Made by a program: the position numbers and the translations under genes. Of a DNA stretch of 64,000 nucleotides, positions 61,301-64,000 are shown one piece after another. The notes under the pieces are model-generated. The model was not told where the DNA came from and searched no databases. It saw nothing but the letters and a program-made list of their open reading frames with translations. Numbering within the stretch: the stretch's first letter is position 1; every line of letters starts with the position of its first letter. This DNA is from Atherinomorus stipes. Lineage: Eukaryota > Chordata > Actinopteri > Atheriniformes > Atherinidae. The stretch lies in contig JALJCO010001078.1 in NCBI GenBank assembly GCA_023101725.1, positions 1 through 64,000 on the forward strand, in the 5' to 3' direction.

Positions 61301-64000
61301 GAGATCTCTCTTTCATATCCCGTTATGTGACTGACCTGTTGCCAGTTAATCTAATTCCAGTTGTTATCAAATGCTCCTTTAATTGTGTTGGATTTGTGCC
61401 AATTATTTTTTCCAGCCTTTTGCTGGCCCTGTTCTAACTTTTATGACATGTGTTGATCCATACAATTTTAAAAAAAGAGCAAAAATCTTCAAAGCTGTAA
61501 AATGTCAGTTTCAGCATCTAAAATGTTGGTTATGCTCAACTGGGAATAAAAAACTGGGAGTTTGTAAAATGTGCAAATTTTCTGGTTTCATTTTTATTTT
61601 CAGAATACACAATGTCCCAATTGTAAAACAACTGTTATTCGTTTGTACTGAGGCCCTGTATCCGTTGCCAGTTCTAAAACTTTTCAGCATTTGCATAAAA
61701 CAGCCAACTCTTTCTCTGCTGAGCAAGATTTAAAATGAATAAATCTTGTAAGTTTCAGGGCAAAGCCAGTACAAGACTACCAGGACATACCATTTAAATT
61801 GGGAGGATTTAAGGGGTTATTTTTAAAGATCAAAGGCCCCTTCCATTGAAAAGCAAGCTTTCAGCTTTCTTAGCATGTCCCTGTGATGCTGCTTAGATGC
61901 TGAGAGACATATTCTGAGCACAAAAAGCAAGGAAATTTTACGGCTGAGCACTTAAACATTTGAACATGTAGTGAACTGATAATCTCAAACATGAATCAGA
62001 GCTGGCGTTTGACACGGAACAAACCTGAGCAACATTTCTAGCAACTATGCAGGGTGACAACCTGTCAGAGCATTATAAGACATGTGAGTTCAGAATGAAA
62101 ATATTTAATATTCTGCAGCCTTAACATTTTATTTTCCATTTTTCTGAGCGGCCGTAAGACTCTAATATTTCTTATCCCAACTGTTTAGCTGAGTAACTTT
62201 ACTGAAGTTTGAGTGCTGCTCCACTTTAGGGATAGCAGCTCCCTTTTCCAAAAAATATGGTTTGTTCAGTTAAATATTAATCATAGCACCATGCCATGAT
62301 TTGAAGCTCCTATTTTAACTGAAAGCAGTTCAAAGACAACATGATATTACAGGAATTTCAATGTCAGCTATATGTTTTAAAGAAGCTGGAACAAAGATGC
62401 GCTTTTAGGGGTTAAGTCAGTGCTGGTGGGCTACTGTACCTTTACCTTTTTTTATTAAAAAACACATATCGAGAGGGAAATAACCATGAATTTAGGTGTT
62501 TTAGGTATCTGTTTTTTGGTTTGTTTGTTTTTTTTACAGAGTTCTAAGACTAATGAAACCCCTGTTAAGTAATAGTTGGAACTGAAAGTTGTTAATGATT
62601 AAATAAAGTGATTTTTATCAAAAGTGGGCAGGAATTCACCAGGATGAGCTGATTGTGTTTGACGTCCACTGTGAAGCAAACATATTTCCAACCGTGTATC
62701 ATTGATCTCTGCTCAGCTGTAGTGATGTGAGCTTGTTGTAATTAACCCAGCTAATGAAGCAGGGGGGAAACTGCTGTTAAGTTACATAAGACATCAGTTT
62801 TACTACTTAGGACACACTGAACAAAGTTGTTTTTCACTCTCCAGGCTTACCTATTATTATTAGGTGGAAGCACATACAGCAAACACAGTAACCTCCAACT
62901 GTGAGTCTCAAGCAGGATAAAAGAACCAGTTCTTAATTTGTGGCCAGTGTGGTTTCTCTTGACAGAGATGCTGTGGTTTTACTTTTGCCACAGAAATATG
63001 CCTTAATATCTTAAAATCTGCCACCTTTAAAGGTGGAGAATCGCTGTTTTTTTTGTGGAGACATATTTTTTTTTTCATCAGGGAACCCTCAAGCTAACCG
63101 TGCATAACCAAGCTGTAACATACAGTATTAGAGCACCAGCTCAGCTAGTGGTGATATCAGCTGGCTTAGCTATTACAACAGTTAACAGAGCAAAACATGT
63201 TGTTGACTATGGCATAGCATTAGTTCCACTGCATTAGACACAATGACTATCTCTGTGACAGCATCTCATTCACAAGCATGCAAACACATACGCACACACT
63301 CCCTTTATGTCACACAGCATCCCCATTTACAGCACAGTGGTGTGTTTCATGTATGTATGCCACATGTGGCAGTTTCATTAGCATTCTGATGTAGGCATCT
63401 TCACTTTCACAGCTGTATGTCTTATTCCAGTGAAAATGTGGACAGCCACTTTCTTCTTTCACAGCACAATAGGCCTTTTACGAGTGCTCACTGTTATGAG
63501 AAGGGTCACACACATAATATGTTACGGTAAATTAGATGATTTTTCCAATAATTTGCTTTTGCATTGAACACACGGAGGCTTCATGGAGTCTGTGACAGTA
63601 TCCTATTCAGCACAACAATAGGTCTTTAGTTTGCACATGCTTACTGTACCTGACTGCATAAGCTGAGAATGCCAACAGCACAAGCGTTTCTCTTCATGTT
63701 TATGCATCGGTGCACATGCATGCACAATGTCACATTCTATATAACAGTACATCCTCAGTTTCTGAATGTACAAAGAGAGAGAGAGAGGAAAAAAATAACA
63801 AAAGATCCTTTAACAGGACATTTTGCCAATGCTTGTGGAGGATTTTGCCTTGATTTCTTGTACAGTATGTGCTGTACTCTGTGTACAGTGGGAATGCTGC
63901 TTTGGTAGAAGATGTAGCCAAAGTTAGGGGCTTAATTTGCAAAAAGTGAAGAAATGATCTTTAGGTGGAGATGTCCCAAGATGCAATGGCTTGATATTAA
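55377..64000. other. Intron-like DNA with simple repeats
   Basis: No gene, exon or assignable transposon found. It contains a G15 run at 56563-56577 and (CA)14 at 60948-60975. I looked on the minus strand for the first NKAIN coding exon and did not find it. The many frames of 60-116 codons show no domains. Confidence 0.5.

Overview
The window looks like teleost fish DNA. It is AT-rich and almost entirely non-coding. It carries two exons of a conserved vertebrate gene and a dense layer of fish-type transposons: a Ty3/gypsy LTR element, hAT elements and MITEs, Tc1/mariner relics, TTAA-flanked elements, a tRNA-derived SINE and a LINE 3' end. There is no sign of a prokaryotic operon, CRISPR array or structural RNA gene. 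All family names come from recognising the sequence; no database was searched.

Layout. Positions 1-7045 hold a nearly complete Ty3/gypsy retrotransposon on the minus strand. Its two LTRs read identically over the 360 bases that can be compared. It has a primer-binding site matching the 3' end of tRNA-Leu, a polypurine tract, a gag-protease-RT frame, an RNase H-integrase frame, and a repetitive GPGEAS-type C-terminal tail. The coding sequence is broken by one-base frame offsets at two C-runs, one near the start of gag and one between RT and RNase H. From 7046 to 9900 lie a diverged direct repeat, a CACATG-rich degenerate repeat and two MITEs. A 2.0 kb hAT relic with a perfect 8-bp duplication lies at 14829-16843 and contains a SINE.

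The only host coding sequence I can support is two minus-strand exons, 20388-20525 (46 codons) and 19587-19667 (27 codons). Both are in phase 0 and have good splice sites. They encode the second and third membrane-spanning parts of a Na+/K+-ATPase-interacting (NKAIN) protein, most like NKAIN2. The intron between them is only 720 bp. The flanking introns run past both window edges: at least 43 kb upstream (right) and 19.5 kb downstream (left). The rest of the window is therefore best read as intron sequence of this gene. The first exon and the exons after 19587 were not found. The Ty3/gypsy element lies in the same orientation as the gene.

Right of the exons, 20526-64000 is intron-like DNA with more transposon debris: a LINE 3' end with a small insertion (21263-21735), Tc1-type relics (about 27720-28703, 30150-31130, 36630-36995, 53868-54065), a 1.4 kb hAT derivative with perfect duplications (31192-32589), a TTAA-flanked inverted-repeat element (46110-46634), a hAT element inside the arms of an older inverted repeat (52421-53481), a short hAT-like MITE (55162-55368), several microsatellites and a G-rich block near 41340-41466. 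I found no convincing novel system. The most useful leads are the young sense-oriented retrotransposon with its unusual C-terminal repeat and paired C-run frame breaks, and the nested transposons with datable duplications.
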